64,000 nt of DNA from Acarospora socialis (taxonomy: Eukaryota; Ascomycota; Lecanoromycetes; Acarosporales; Acarosporaceae). The notes under the pieces are model-generated. The model was not told the DNA's origin and ran no database searches. It worked only from the letters and a program-made list of their open reading frames with translations. The position numbers were made by a program, and so were the translations under genes. Numbering within the stretch: position 1 is the stretch's first letter; every line of letters starts with the position of its first letter. The stretch lies in NCBI GenBank assembly GCA_025617375.2, contig JAMYGW020000002.1, forward strand, positions 1 through 64,000, in the 5' to 3' direction. Positions 45,512 through 57,372 of the stretch are shown here, one piece after another.

Positions 45512-47449
45512 TTACCGGGTTGAGTGTTGAAGTAACTCTTCAACAGAGTCAGACATCGTCTGTTGGCGCTGCCTCGAACTACTCTGACCTCCGTCGCGAA
45601 CGACCATTGGAACATCAGGGTTGGTCGCGGCTGGACGCAGCAGAGCTAGCCCATCTTGGTACCCTAAAACGACAGGAATCCGACCAACGACGCGATCGGC
45701 CTCGTCTCCCGTCCAAGCCGACCCTAAGGCCCGATGCGCTTCCCTCGCCGCGTTGCCGATAGCGCCTCCACCCATGGACGTGCCGACCACGACGGTCTTG
45801 ACGTCCACATAACTGAAGCGCAAGAGACCCTTCCAGCCCTTGGTGAGCACCGTGGCCGTGAGGAAGAGCAGTATGATGCACAGGTTCATAATGCCTATTG
45901 CGTAGACATATTTCCGGTCGCCAATCTGGAGCGCTTTCAAGTCGACCGTTGCCGTCGTGAGCATGCTGTCTTGGGCGATCATGAGTTGGGCGCTTGCGTA
46001 GGCGAGCAGAGCGTCGTCGATGATGTAGGTTAGGGTCTCGCTAATTCCCCGCATTGTGTTTTCTGTCTCGTTCGCCAATGTATGTTTCTGGGATGGCACG
46101 TTTTCGACGTTGCTGATGAACATGTCACCGAGCGTTGACGTGTATTGGGAGGTGCTAATCAAGCATAACTCAACCACGGCACGGGAAGCAGAGCAGGCGA
46201 CTCTTCCGGCAGGGTTGATGTCCATGGCAAAATCCAGTTCACGCTCCACGGTGATTAGTTTCGAAGTTGTATTCACACGAACAGCAAAAAGTGCGGGAGT
46301 CAGTGCGATACTGCATTGTGTGTTGTTGAGCTTTGCGTAGTTCTGCCCGGCCGTCATGACTAGCACCACCGGGTCCGAACCATCGGTGCAGTTTGTGCCA
46401 TTGTGCCCAGCATAGGAGTCCATGGCAACGATGTTGTCGGGCCCTCTGATACCCATCTGAGCGTAATACATCTGGTGGCTGGCACTGTTTGGCGAGTAGC
46501 CTTGAGCCATGTAAAGGTTGGGAAGTGAGTTGAACTCGGCTTCGTATTCGAGAGTAAGCCCATATCGCGCGGAGGAGTTGGTAAAACATTGAACATGGGT
46601 CTCGTAGCCATTCTCAGCATAGGAGAAACCAAGCGTTGACACATCGTTTAGCTGATCGGTAACAAGCCCGGTTGACGATCCAACTCCGTAAGAGCGGCCA
46701 CGGTATGAATATCCCGAGTTGTCGTTCTTGCGATGGATCGGTGGTTTGTCGTCGCGCGTAGAGGCAGAAGCCCCATCATTGACAAGGAGACCTTGCATGT
46801 CCCTAGCAGGAGCATAAGAAAAAGTACCCTTCACGTTGCGGAGTGGAGCACTCGCGTTATAACCGCTCCTGTCCCAGCCTTGCCGCCAGAATGATTCCGA
46901 AGCGATCGAGTACTGCGGGAGCGGGAGCGATTTGTGAGATTGAGTAGAAAATGTCGTGATTGGAGTCAACGCTCCTGTCCATAGCGTCTGAGGCAAGACC
47001 ATGAGGAGAAGGTATCCGCATAGCGGAAGCAGCATGCTCTTGGGAAGGTCCCAAGCAAGCCGATTCATGCACATAGCACTCCAAAACTGCAGACGGTCAA
47101 GGGACATCGGGCTCTTTCCAAGTTTCAACCTCGTCGCAAAGCTGACGATAGTGCAAAGAGTGTAGACATGGATGGCTCCAAGAAGATAGGCTATGATGTT
47201 GACCACAATACCGGCCACAGCTCGGTTTTCGACAACGACAACGTAAGCACCGCCGTGTATGAAATGGTTGCTATTGATGAGGACGATCAGGACGAGACTG
47301 ATTGTTGTGGTGAATATAAGACCGGGCACTGCAAGGTATTTGTTCCAGACGCTTTCCTCAAACGCCTTGAGACGATCATTTTTGTCTCCTCCGATCCCAT
47401 TTGATGAGCCTTGGGCTGCCGTGAACTGCTGCTTTTTGCGCCAGAGCAT
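45512..47449 (-). CDS. Fungal multi-pass membrane protein, 645 aa, unknown function
   Basis: A single uninterrupted exon. Near the N-terminus are hydrophobic helices (VPGLIFTTTISLVLIVLI, VVNIIAYLLGAIHVYTLC, MLLPLCGYLLLMVLPQTLW). A large polar, probably extracytosolic loop of about 350 residues follows, with many sequons (NASA, NSSA, NGTN, NNTQ) and cysteines (CFTNSS, CTDGSD, CSASRAVVELC). A final helix (YVYAIGIMNLCIILLFLTATVL) and a cytosolic tail end the protein. I recognise this as the architecture of a common ascomycete family of unknown function, with three or so N-terminal helices, a big loop and one C-terminal helix. It lies 435 bp from the MITE pair and looks intact. Confidence 0.78.
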   Translation of the reverse strand: MLWRKKQQFTAAQGSSNGIGGDKNDRLKAFEESVWNKYLAVPGLIFTTTISLVLIVLINSNHFIHGGAYVVVVENRAVAGIVVNIIAYLLGAIHVYTLCTIVSFATRLKLGKSPMSLDRLQFWSAMCMNRLAWDLPKSMLLPLCGYLLLMVLPQTLWTGALTPITTFSTQSHKSLPLPQYSIASESFWRQGWDRSGYNASAPLRNVKGTFSYAPARDMQGLLVNDGASASTRDDKPPIHRKNDNSGYSYRGRSYGVGSSTGLVTDQLNDVSTLGFSYAENGYETHVQCFTNSSARYGLTLEYEAEFNSLPNLYMAQGYSPNSASHQMYYAQMGIRGPDNIVAMDSYAGHNGTNCTDGSDPVVLVMTAGQNYAKLNNTQCSIALTPALFAVRVNTTSKLITVERELDFAMDINPAGRVACSASRAVVELCLISTSQYTSTLGDMFISNVENVPSQKHTLANETENTMRGISETLTYIIDDALLAYASAQLMIAQDSMLTTATVDLKALQIGDRKYVYAIGIMNLCIILLFLTATVLTKGWKGLLRFSYVDVKTVVVGTSMGGGAIGNAAREAHRALGSAWTGDEADRVVGRIPVVLGYQDGLALLRPAATNPDVPMVVRDGGQSSSRQRQQTMSDSVEELLQHSTR

Positions 47450-48390
47450 CTGACTGAATGTACTGGCGAGATTTGATCAACCACGGTAAGGATAAAGTAG
47501 TAGTCATGAACGAGAAAACTGCTGGATTTAATAATCTTCTAGGAATCACTTTGTAGGAGAAGTAGATACAAATACTTGTGCAAACGACAGTAAGAGCTAG
47601 ATGTGACGTTGGAGAGCGGATTTTAAATAAGATATAGAGTATGCGAACAGTAGAATAAGCCCTGTGTCTGCAGCGTAGCAGTTAGGTGTCATCTGAGGGA
47701 TGTACAAGTGTACGTATGCTTGTTTCCCTAATTAGATGAAAGACGGCCGAAAGGGCTTACTACCTATGCGGCCGGATCACCAGCGCAATTGGGAAAGACA
47801 CCCTCCCACGCCTCTTCATATCATTCCCCTTAGAGAAACGCCGAGTTTTCTACCTGTAACTTCGAACGAGTGAGGTAGGTATTTATCAATGTTCAGTCCT
47901 CACTTGCATTGGTTACCAACTTACGCCATCAGCCAGGATTCCGCCATCCTGACATATAATTGGCGACCACAGGCTTCTTGTTCCAACCGCCTAATTCGAC
48001 AATTAGACGTTGACAAGAGTGTAGATTTGTCCAAGATGAAGTAGAGAGTTGTTGGAGATTGAGTGCTATCAACAAAGGCTTGATGGCTTCGGATCAAGTA
48101 AACCATTTCGCAAGAAATCCGAACAATGACTGCATTGGTATTAGCTGACCAACATTTACGGTTCCACTATGGCCTGCAACGTGTTGTATGATTGAAAGAG
48201 TTTCGATGTATGTCTTTGCCTACACAGCCCAATACCTGCAATGGTTTGAACTCCACTCCATGCAACGACTCCAGTGACGCCATCGCATGGAATACCGCAT
48301 CAAGGATGAGTTGCAACGGTGCCAAACCCAGATATGAAGCCTGAAGAGCCTATAGTTTCCTCACTGCACAAACAGCGAAAATCACCTTAC
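47450..48390. other. Intergenic spacer, 0.94 kb
   Basis: No gene is supported. The right part should hold the 3' end of the RING gene and the left part the promoter of the membrane protein gene. Confidence 0.6.
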
Positions 48391-51006
48391 CTACCTATGC
48401 CCAAAGATTTCCATCTGATCATTGTCATCATCCTCATCTGCGTCGTCGAACATGTCGTCATCCGTCACCTCATCAAAATCGTCCTCGTCTTCGTCCTCCT
48501 CCTCAGGATGGGCTTCAGGCTGCGTCGTGCCTGATGCAACCCGGCGACTCTCCCCACCCCAGAAATCTAGATCATCGTCCTCGGCATCATTCCCGACTTC
48601 GTCCATATCCCGCGCTTCACGTGAAGGGATGTAAGATGCCGCATCCAGTGGTCGGCTTGCAACTGGAGAAGCAGAGCGTCCCGCCCTTTCCTGCACCGGG
48701 TAGGGGGAGAATCTCCGAGTTCTTGTCACCAAGACCGCGGAGGTAGGTCGCCGTGTCAAGGTCGATCCGCGCACTGCGCGGCCACGAGAGATGGGTCGTG
48801 CAGTTGTTGGGGAGAGTCGATCAACGGCATTAGTGTCTGCGCGCTCGGCGATGGAAGTGGGGACTGCAGGCACTTGTGTGTTGGTGTCACTGAGTATCTG
48901 TATCTGGGCAGTATTGAAAGAGTCGCACCTGGGTAAGTGTTAGCGTGATCGTGCTTGTTTCGAATGCGGCTAGAGTCATGATGTTTTACACTGCACACTT
49001 TAGACCTAGCCAGTGATACTTGACGGACGTTTTGGCGGAGCAGTCATTACACGATATCAAGGCTTTCGTGTCTTGAAACTGTGGCGGCATGGGTTGGCTC
49101 TCAATTGCCCGTTCCAGATTTCGGAACTGCATCTCCATGTTGACCACACTCCGACTGCAAATTGGACATCGATATGCTCTCTTCATATGCTCGTAATAAC
49201 ACCGGTGATGTATACTATGGCCACATCGCATAAAGACCACCGTTTGTGGCGATGTAAACATGTACTCGCCACAGATGGGACAGTCGCAGTCAGTGGACCG
49301 CTCAATACATCTATGTGTATCGCGAATTGATATCGACATGCAAACACCACATATCTGAAACATTGAAGTCAGTTTCCGAGTCTTAGATATACGATGTATG
49401 AGCATACCTTGCAATGAAAGAAGTCCTTCCCCAGGCCTTGCCCTACCCTGCAGATCCCGCAGTCATTGCAGTGATATATACTTTTGGCGTTATCATCGTC
49501 CCATAGCTTGCATACACCGCAATAGTACCGCGCTCCGGGCTCGCCGCAATTCACACATGTTTCTCCTGCTGGTTGCGGCCGAGCGCAGAGCATGCAAAGC
49601 ATATTCTTCGTTTCTCTCCTATTCAACAAGTGATCTTCGGATCGATCATGGCAAAACCTGCAGGTGTACCACCGACTACAAGTGGAGCACTGCAACTTTA
49701 CATTCCGTTTGTAATGCTCACATCCTAATATCTTCTGGTCCGCTTCATTTTCCGAGTCCTGATCAGCGCTTTCTACCCTGTTCTCCCCTGCAGATATGGG
49801 CAAAGTCGAGTTTGTGGGTTTCGGAGCGTACGTAGGTATCAAATCCTGAGGAGTAAGGTGGTAGGAGTTGCCCATAATTTCCGGCGATGTTGAGCTAGGA
49901 GTTCCCGGTGCTGGGGCACCAGAATTGGAAACTGCTGAGTTCGGCGTGTAGGGCCGTTCTTGACTTACGAGACTCGCCGGGGAGTGCGGTCTCCCGAATC
50001 GAGGGGCATGCAAGCTAGATTGTGATGAGTTATACTGCTCTGTCATTAGATCATGGATCAGGCGAGCTTTGTCTTCGTTCGAGGCATCCATTCGTCGAAC
50101 GTCAAGAATCCTTCTCCGCATAACGCCCATACCATCGTCTGCTGGTAAGGATCCTTGGCCCATCCAGCTGCTGTAACTGCCAGCGGCAGAGCGAGACCTT
50201 TCATTCTCACTATTTCCTCTTGAATGCGAAGAACCTTCAATCGAAGTACGACCTGGCTCACTTGCCCCAAGTGCGGAGTTGCTGAACGATGTGGTAGTTG
50301 ACCTGAACCGCTCGGGAATACCGTGGCGTGGGTTGTTGGAGGTATCGTCGTCTACTTGGTAGGTACTGCGTCGGGATGTAGAAGCTATATCGGTTCCATT
50401 CTGTGCTGGTGGATCCACCACTATTGACGCAGCAGCAATAGATTCGCCATCTACGGAGTCCGGCTCCGTATCTAGCCTGTCATACTCTGCTGTTGGCGAC
50501 TGCACGACTGGCTGACCAGAGATCGTATCAAGTACAACATCCCCAATGTTGAGCGATCTGTCCCAGGCTTCCATGTTCTCCTCCATTATCTCCGACAGCG
50601 GTCCGTCCTCTTCTCGTACCGCAACTCCATCGCTTGTTGTCGGGGGGTTGTTGCCCGGACGTGGATTGTCGCTGGTAGTGCTATGGCCTGAGTAACGGCG
50701 GGCTCGTCGTACAACCGGGTCGATAAGGTAGGATATTATGAGATTACTCATCGGGTGAAGCTTGACGATTTGGAAGACATCGAGAGCTTCACAAAGGTCT
50801 TGAACAAGATCTCTCCAGTCTATCACATGGCAGAGGCGAAGTGTCTTACGTAAGCGACTGACGCAGAGAAGATCTTCTATTTCGGATGGCGTTAAAGCTG
50901 GTTTAAGATGTGCTTCTCGGTTTGCCTTACCGCAAAGAATTGTCCTTTTATTAAGGTATGCGACAAGTTGATCTGATTCGAAATCTTCTACTCCGTACGT
51001 TGACAT
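48391..51006 (-). CDS. CHY zinc-finger/RING E3 ubiquitin ligase (RCHY1/Pirh2-like)
   Basis: A predicted E3 ubiquitin ligase of about 833 aa over three exons: 49408-51006, 48990-49354 and 48391-48928. Introns of 53 and 61 nt are fixed by phase (FFHCK|ICGVCM and GLKCAV|CDSFN). A long, Ser-rich N-terminal region of about 400 residues has no known domain. The conserved core follows: CHY finger (LGCEHYKRNVKLQCSTCSRW, YTCRFCHD), CTCHY finger (YYCGVCKLWDDD, YHCNDCGICRVG), RING (CPICGEYMFTSPQTVVFMRC, GHSIHHRCY, CPICSRS) and a C-terminal zinc ribbon (CNDCSAKT, YHWLGLKC-VCDSFNT). The tail is strongly acidic (EEEDEDEDDFDEVTDDDM). All zinc ligands appear present. In fungi the family is tied to ubiquitination in stress and iron responses, but the target is not known here. 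Confidence 0.92.
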
Positions 51007-51407
51007 CTACCAAGGTGGTGGCTCTTCCGATTTACAGGGCGCCATTGGTCTAACAAAAGTCCTGTACTTGAGTAGCTTCCTGTGTTCTCTGAAGCAACAG
51101 TGGGATCATATATGTTTGATTCACCCCTCATCTAACAGAAAGTGTCTTCAACGTGGACGTCGCTCATGGAGGAGTCCGAGGATTACTGCCTAGCCTGTAC
51201 ATTCATACAGATTAGAAATTCTTCTTTTGGGCATCTACCGTACCTGCAAGCTTATGATCCATTTACGAACATCCACCATCTCTTGTATCTTGGCCATACT
51301 CGAACAATCCACTGAATTCCCACCTCTATGGTTCGTCCTGCTATTGGGCCGCCACAATTCTGTTGTACCCAATCTGCTAGCGTTCAATATGCGAACAACG
51401 CAATGCA

Positions 51408-52541
51408 TCAACTGCTTAGCTCAACAGGATCTTGCCTTGTTGATAATCTGGTTCGACCGAGTCCTCCGTGTTTTTGATAGTTGGAATTTCTGCGTTTTGC
51501 TTCAAGTTCGGCTAAGATTATGGGGTCGTCTCGACTTTGCTGTGTTGGCACTTCGCTGCTGACATGGTCTCGCTGAGACTTTCGCAAGAACAGAATACCG
51601 AGGACAAGGAAAGCAATCACCGCAAGTCCGCCAACGACCCCACCGACAATTGCGCTGACATTGTTATTGGAGGGGATTTGATTCGAAGTTGTGGAAGCAG
51701 GAGCTGCTGGTTGAGAAGATGATCCGGTTGACGTCTGTGATTGGGCTGAGCTTGACTGCGATGTGAGAGAGGAATCCGTTCTGGGTGAGGGCGAGGAGAT
51801 ATTTGACGTGGTGGACGTGGAGGACGGTGTAGAGGAGCTCGGAGTGCGAGTTGAAGAGGATGCAACCGACGAGGTTATAGTAGGTTCAGCGAATAAAAGC
51901 GCAGTTCCAGCGGATGGCGCGCAAGCAATATATGGGTATGTCTGATCCGGCCCATTAACCAAGAGTGCAGTTGAACAGAAGTTCGCCCCAGGTGAATTAC
52001 TATGTAAGACACCTCTATCAGCCTGCCAACTCTAGTCAAGTCTATGAAGGCCCTTTCGGCGGGAAGGATCGACTGACCAGGTGAAAGTCGTGATACCTGG
52101 AGTCCCAAAGATACCACATCCACCAGAGCAAGCATTCGCGTCTACACAGTTCCCCACCAACCCACAGTCGCTAGCCGCAATGACAGTCGTTGGGCAAAAT
52201 CCCCATAATCCGTTTTTCGTGTCTACTCTGCAGTTGAAGCCTGAGTCTGCCGTGCGAGGCTTGGTTCGATCACCGTTGAGGTAGCCACATGTCGATCTTT
52301 GAGACGTAGTCTGCCGCTTCTTGAGCTCTTCGAAGGATCCACTACCTGGATTTGGAGAGAATTGTGTAGGTGACAGCGTTACCAGAGCCTTTCGTGGAAG
52401 AGTTTGTGCGATCCCCCTGGGGCTAGCGAAGACAAAACTCTCCCAAATCATGAGGAGGAGAATCGAGCAATACCTGATTTCATCTCGATAGAGGTTAAGG
52501 GGAGGAAACGAAAGTGCCAATTTCAGACAATTGGGACGCAT
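51408..52541 (-). CDS. Cysteine-rich, mucin-like single-pass membrane protein
   Basis: A two-exon gene. The N-terminal part has a hydrophobic signal-like stretch (YCSILLLMIWESFVFA), then a cysteine-rich region with STCGYLNGD, FNCRVDTKNGLWGFCP, DCGLVGNCVD and CSGGCGIFG. An intron near 52080 (GTCAGT...CATAG) leads to NFCSTALLVNGP. A Ser/Thr/Pro stalk (SSSTRTPSSSTPSSTSTTS) precedes a transmembrane helix (AIVGGVVGGLAVIAFLVLGI) and a basic cytosolic tail. This layout is common among ascomycete surface proteins with a short CGYLNG-type cysteine domain. The start is uncertain: the first ATG in the frame is 52541, but an upstream exon joined at an acceptor near 52480 would give a better signal peptide. 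Confidence 0.72.
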
Positions 52542-53118
52542 GACAGTCCTCAAGCAGATATGAAAAGGGGACAGAGAAGATGGTAAGAAAGGCTAAAGAT
52601 GCATACTTAAAGCGACTGCTCCTCGAATTCTCCGTGGTCCAGGCCGGCTCTGTCTTAGTAGATGTTGATACCTACTACATACCTAGTACACCTATCCCTA
52701 AACACTCTTGCATGCATTCCCGTTCTCCCCTAGACTGTAGAATTGAGAAGGCTAACTAGTTCCAGGGTGTGCCGTTCACGCCTTTCAGGCACCTATCAGC
52801 AAATCAGCGTTATAAACCAAAATCCTTAATATAACTTATCAGGTTGCCCATTGTCGCTTTGATTTGAGCCGCAGCGCTTAAGAGCGGGAGTTCATTGGCT
52901 GAGTTGAGTGGCAAACCCCACGCGGACCAAAAAACAAGGATAGGGCAAATGACAAGGCTGACGCCAACAATCCCTTCCTTTCACAGTGTTCTGTTGTCGT
53001 CGCTCATAATTTTCTACTTCAGCGACACCAACACAACCGCGGTAGTCAGCATGATATATGGTACTGAAGTTCATTTGCTGTCCTGAATTGTAACCATGAT
53101 TTCTTCAGATCGCAGAAT

Positions 53119-54548
53119 ATGCACCTATCTTTACGGAAGATGAGACGAAGCCTGCCCGTCCTTTTCAAGATTGCTTGTCTGTTGCTCGTGGCTTTTTCAA
53201 TCTTGGTTGGCTTCAGTCAATATACACATCATCCATTCTTTGGAAGAAAACTTGCTAGTCTCCTGCCATTCTCTTCAGGTAAGTTGTTGCCAAAAGTCAT
53301 GACTTATCTGCCTAGGGACTGTCTTGACATTGCTTTAAGTGCTAACGGCCGAAAATAGTAGGAAACACTGACAACAAACCAAACACAAAGGAACCGCCCA
53401 TAGACTCGACTCCCTCTCTAAAAGATGGAAACTCCACCCTGCTCGAGATTGCGCCATCCTATATCAAGGCGATCATGAACCCCGAGGATAAATCTTTCCC
53501 TCGACTGGACTGTCCGGCTCCCAATACCGATCGCTATGAGTATCTTCGCAGAGTTAATACAACCACGGCAGGCACTCTAACGCCACTGAGATATTTCTTC
53601 GCGCTGGACCTTCATCAATGTGCCAGTCTGCTTCCTCGGCTCATCGGCTCGATTGTCGAAAGTATGCGCTTTCTTGGGCCTGAGCATTGTGCCCTGTCGA
53701 TTGTGGAAGGTCGCTCAGATGATGGCACCTTTGAGATCCTGAAAGTACTGCGCGCAGAGATCGAAAGAATTGGTGCAACTTATTTCTTCAATTCAAGCGA
53801 CCTGGAACCTGGGGCACCGAATCAGGATCGAATTCGAACTCTGGCCGCACTCCGCAATCAAGCACTTGAGCCATTATTGCAGCAGTCAGACCGGTACTCT
53901 CCTGAAGCCACTATAGTGTTCTTGAACGACGTATCTATCTGTATGCAAGATATTTTGGAACTAGTGCATCAACGTTTTTATCAGAAGGCAGATATGACTT
54001 GTGCAATGGACTGGGTTTATGTTGGGCAGGATCCGACATTTTATGATGTGTGGATCGCAAGAGGCATGACTGGTGATTCATTCTTCCTCATCCCCGAGGA
54101 TGGAAACTGGAATTCGGCGTGGAATCTTTTTTGGAACGACCCCAAAGCTAAAGAACGACTTCATGCTCATAAGCCATTCCAGGTTTTCTCTTGCTGGAAT
54201 GGAGCAACGGCGTTTACAGCCAAACCGATCCTGGAACGGAAGATCAGATTCCGTGGACCCGTCAAGAATGAATGCTACCAGGGCGAACCGAAGTTGTTTT
54301 GCAAGGATATGTGGCATTGGGGTTATGGAAAAATCGCCGTAATACCCACCATCAACCTTGAATATTCAGATGATGCGGCACGGAAGATCAAGGCTCTGAA
54401 GGGCTACGTGTCGGATTGGGTGAATAAAGATGGAGATGATAATGACCCTTCAATGCTGATCGATTGGGAGACTAGCCCTCCGCCTCTGGTCAAGTGTATG
54501 CCCTCATACTCTGACCAAACCTGGCCGGCATGGAATGAGACTCTCTGA
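53119..54548 (+). CDS. GT69 alpha-1,3-mannosyltransferase (CMT1/CAP59 family)
   Basis: A type II Golgi-type glycosyltransferase related to Cryptococcus CMT1, an alpha-1,3-mannosyltransferase. Two exons: 53119-53278 and 53359-54548, with an 80-nt intron (GTAAGT...ATAG) that keeps frame. Residues about 15-32 form a signal anchor (LFKIACLLLVAFSILVGFSQ). A stem region (NKPNTKEPPIDS) is followed by the catalytic domain with FALDLHQCASLLPRLIGSI, the conserved SIVEGRSDDGTFEIL, TIVFLNDVSICMQDILEL, CAMDWVYVG and VFSCWNGATAFTAKP. About 450 aa, normal for the family. In ascomycetes members of GT69 act on capsule-like or wall glycans; the acceptor is unknown. Confidence 0.9.
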
Positions 54549-55411
54549 AAAGTTGTTATGGTCGCGTTTGCGCACTATGTTTTGGGTTGATTGCACATCT
54601 ATAGTATTCTTAGCAGCACACGGAGCGACTTGTGTGTGTCGAAAGCGCATTGTATTGTCAACCAAACTTTACCACTTCAATGACCTTCACCACCACGATA
54701 TACCCTCCGGTGGACCCTGCCTTCCGCCACCGTCGCGGAGCATATCATGCTTCACCACATCATTCGCGTACATTTCGCAGTATATTCTCTGACGTAGGCA
54801 TCGGATTATGTCTCCACGGTGCAATCTCTTCATATAACATGCCCAGAAGTACTCCGAAAGATATTCGTTGAACTGCCCTCACGCTCCAGAACTCCAGTAA
54901 TCCTTCTCATGGATATATATGTTAGGAGGCCGCGATTCGTATGCAACTTCACTGTGAGACTGACAAAGAATGCCCACTTGAGCACTCCAACTCCGGTGTT
55001 ATATTCATAAGATGAGGTAGATCAATGCTGTTACTATTCGCGAGTCTGCACGTTGGTCGGGAGCTGCGATGATTTGTGAATCATCAGCTCGGAATGGTAC
55101 AGTAGGAACGGAGTATGGCGCGGAGTCTGTGTGTGGGTCCAGACGATCTCAGCAGGATAATGCGACGACGTCTCCTCAACGTATAACTGCGAAGTCCTAG
55201 TCGTCCATGGTACAAGCGGCAGCAAGTTAAAAGTCAATTGACCATTCAATACTTTGGAAATTGGCATGACAAGTATTCCTCGCGAGCTCTTGGTTCACAG
55301 ACTCTGCCTAATTTAGGTAACAAATAAGCAGTCAACGTCCCATCCTCCAATACACCATGGCTATGCAAGTCAAGTATTATAACACATGGTATAGAAGCTT
55401 CAATCAGGTCC
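54549..55411. other. Convergent intergenic spacer, 0.86 kb
   Basis: A spacer between the 3' ends of the GT69 gene and COA1. The short frames on both strands have no family signature. I see nothing else. Confidence 0.55.
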
Positions 55412-56068
55412 TTATACCTGCAGTTCTGGTTCGGCCTTGAGGGCGGTGTTTTTGAAGGGATCCGGTCTCGTCTTGTCCAAGAGTTCGATCTTCTGACCAT
55501 CGGCCGTTTCTAGACTCCATTCTAGCGTCTCAAACTTGGAGGTGTCAGCTCTGGTCTAGTAGGTCTAATTGCCAGGTCTAGTCAATGTCAATCCACTCAC
55601 ATAACCAAGTCGCGTTTTCCTCTCACTCCGGAACTTCATCGTCCCTTGTTGTCGGGTCCCCTTCACCGTGAAGTGGATGTTTATTCTGCCATGTAGCTGG
55701 TTCATTTCGCCCCATATCCATGGAAACTTCGAAGCGAAGTATATTTCATCCCCCAACAACTCCCTCGCTTTGGGGCTGGTTCGTAAAGCATAGAGTGTGC
55801 TGTTGACCACGCTTGACGAGGCTTTCTGATAGTTGAATATCGCCAGAGTGGATGTGGCGAGAATAGCGAGAAAGATGGGTAGCGTGCGAAGCCATCGTCG
55901 GGAAGTGGGTTGGATATGTGGGAGCTCCCGATCTGGCCGGCGCTCCATCAACGGGCCAGAGCCAGGTCGAGGAGCTGCGATGAGAGTCCGGCATTGATTG
56001 AGAACACGCCCACCAGAAATAGCGACCCGGAGAAAGCGCTTACTTAGAGGTTGCGCCCTCATATTCAT
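55412..56068 (-). CDS. coa1: Cytochrome c oxidase assembly factor 1 (Coa1)
   Basis: A mitochondrial inner-membrane protein that helps Cox1 assembly. Two exons: 55601-56068 and 55412-55534, with a 66-nt intron whose acceptor is set by the conserved join GY|FETLEWSLETADG. The N-terminus is basic (RAQPLSKRFLRVAIS) and could be a presequence. A transmembrane helix (WLRTLPIFLAILATSTLAIFN) follows, and then the DUF1783 core: NYQKASSSVVNSTLYALRTS, LGDEIYFASKFPWIWGEMN, GRINIHFTVKGT and MKFRSERK. ATG at 56062 is an alternative start. About 196 aa, typical. Confidence 0.88.
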
Positions 56069-56270
56069 GCTGACGCGGATCCTTCACTGTTGACAGACTG
56101 TTACGGAAATGCAAGCGCAATTGTAAGAAGTCAGGTTGTGAAGAACGTCTCTGATTGGCCACGGAGATTACATGGCTACCGGTAGTGGAAAATGATTTCT
56201 CCGAGCGAGGCAAGTGCAGCCGGTAAGCGTCATACCTAAAGCTCCCTTGACTGTTGATGATCAACACCTT
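56069..56270. promoter_or_regulatory. Compact divergent promoter of coa1 and the small membrane-protein gene
   Basis: About 200 bp between two oppositely oriented start codons. No named motif was recognised. Confidence 0.45.
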
Positions 56271-57173
56271 ATGGCGACGACCAGGTTGCGAAAGACCTTT
56301 CACTATCCAGCAGACGATAGTGAAGATGATGACGTACCTCTTGATCTGGATGAAGAAGGTTAGCATTTCACATTCATCGTCGGCGCACTACGGGCTGACG
56401 GTTCATATACAGAGCAGGAGAAGCTGATAGCGCGGTTGCGCGCCGACAACGAGGAGCGCAATGATCAGTATACAGTACGCCGACACTGATACAGAGTGAT
56501 CAGGTACCGACTGACTGTGCCTTTACAGAAATTCTTCCTCGCAGTCCCCTTATCAGCCTGCTTGGCCTACATTCCTGCTCTGCTAACTTCACCATCCCTT
56601 CTGGCTAAGTTCATCTCTTTACTCGCCATCACCTCTCTTCTAGCGTCGGCCTACACTCTGCTATTTCTCCCGTTACCGTCAAAACAAGCAGAGGATCCGA
56701 AGGGGAAACGACCAATGCGAGACCTCGAGCCGGAGCCGGAGCCTGGCCCTCTGAAACGATACCTAGGTTTCTTGAATGGGGCTTTGAGTCTTCTGGTGGC
56801 TTTGAACGCAATTAGAGTTAGAGACAGAGCTGATGTGCATGGCGGCTTTTGGCTCTTTTGCTATGTCCCCAGCTGTATGTTGACCGTTGTGGAGAACCTG
56901 AGGGACACGGGGACTAATGGTGAGAGCAGTGGTACTGATAGTAGTCGTGATCGCTCGGCGGCTCATGCTATCCGTGGACGTAGCCGAGCTGGAGGGTCTG
57001 AGATACCGATACAAAGGAGCCTAGATGATCTCCGGGTTCCATCTTCGCGGCTTGGTTTACCAATCAAGGACCAGATTATAGGGTTGAACGAACGTAGAAA
57101 CTGTAGCAGATCCATCTCGTCAAAACCGTATGATGGGATCGAAGACTTGAAGCCTTCGAGTCTGACCTTATAA
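56271..57173 (+). CDS. Small fungal membrane protein, unknown function
   Basis: Three exons: 56271-56358, 56413-56474 and 56529-57173; introns of 54 nt each, frames kept (DEE|EQEKLIAR, NDQYT|KFFLAVP). A charged N-terminal segment (DDSEDDDVPLDLDEEEQEKL) is followed by at least three hydrophobic helices (FFLAVPLSACLAYIPALL, FISLLAITSLLASAYTLLF, YLGFLNGALSLLVALNAI) and a fourth near FWLFCYVPSCML. A polar tail ends the protein. The layout of an acidic N-terminus followed by paired helices occurs in conserved ascomycete proteins of unknown function; I cannot assign a role. Confidence 0.75.
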
Positions 57174-57372
57174 TCTAGGATATAGTAAGCTCTCTTAAAT
57201 ATCCGCAACGATGCGACCAATGAATAGCATCAGACATAATTGGAACTTGACATGAGCTATGGGACTAAGCATACACGTTGTCCTAACCGAGGGACATGCA
57301 CTTGAAGCTTGACGCAGTTTGAATTTCGATGACGCCCTTTCTATGCAGTGCAAATATACATGTTTGGATATC

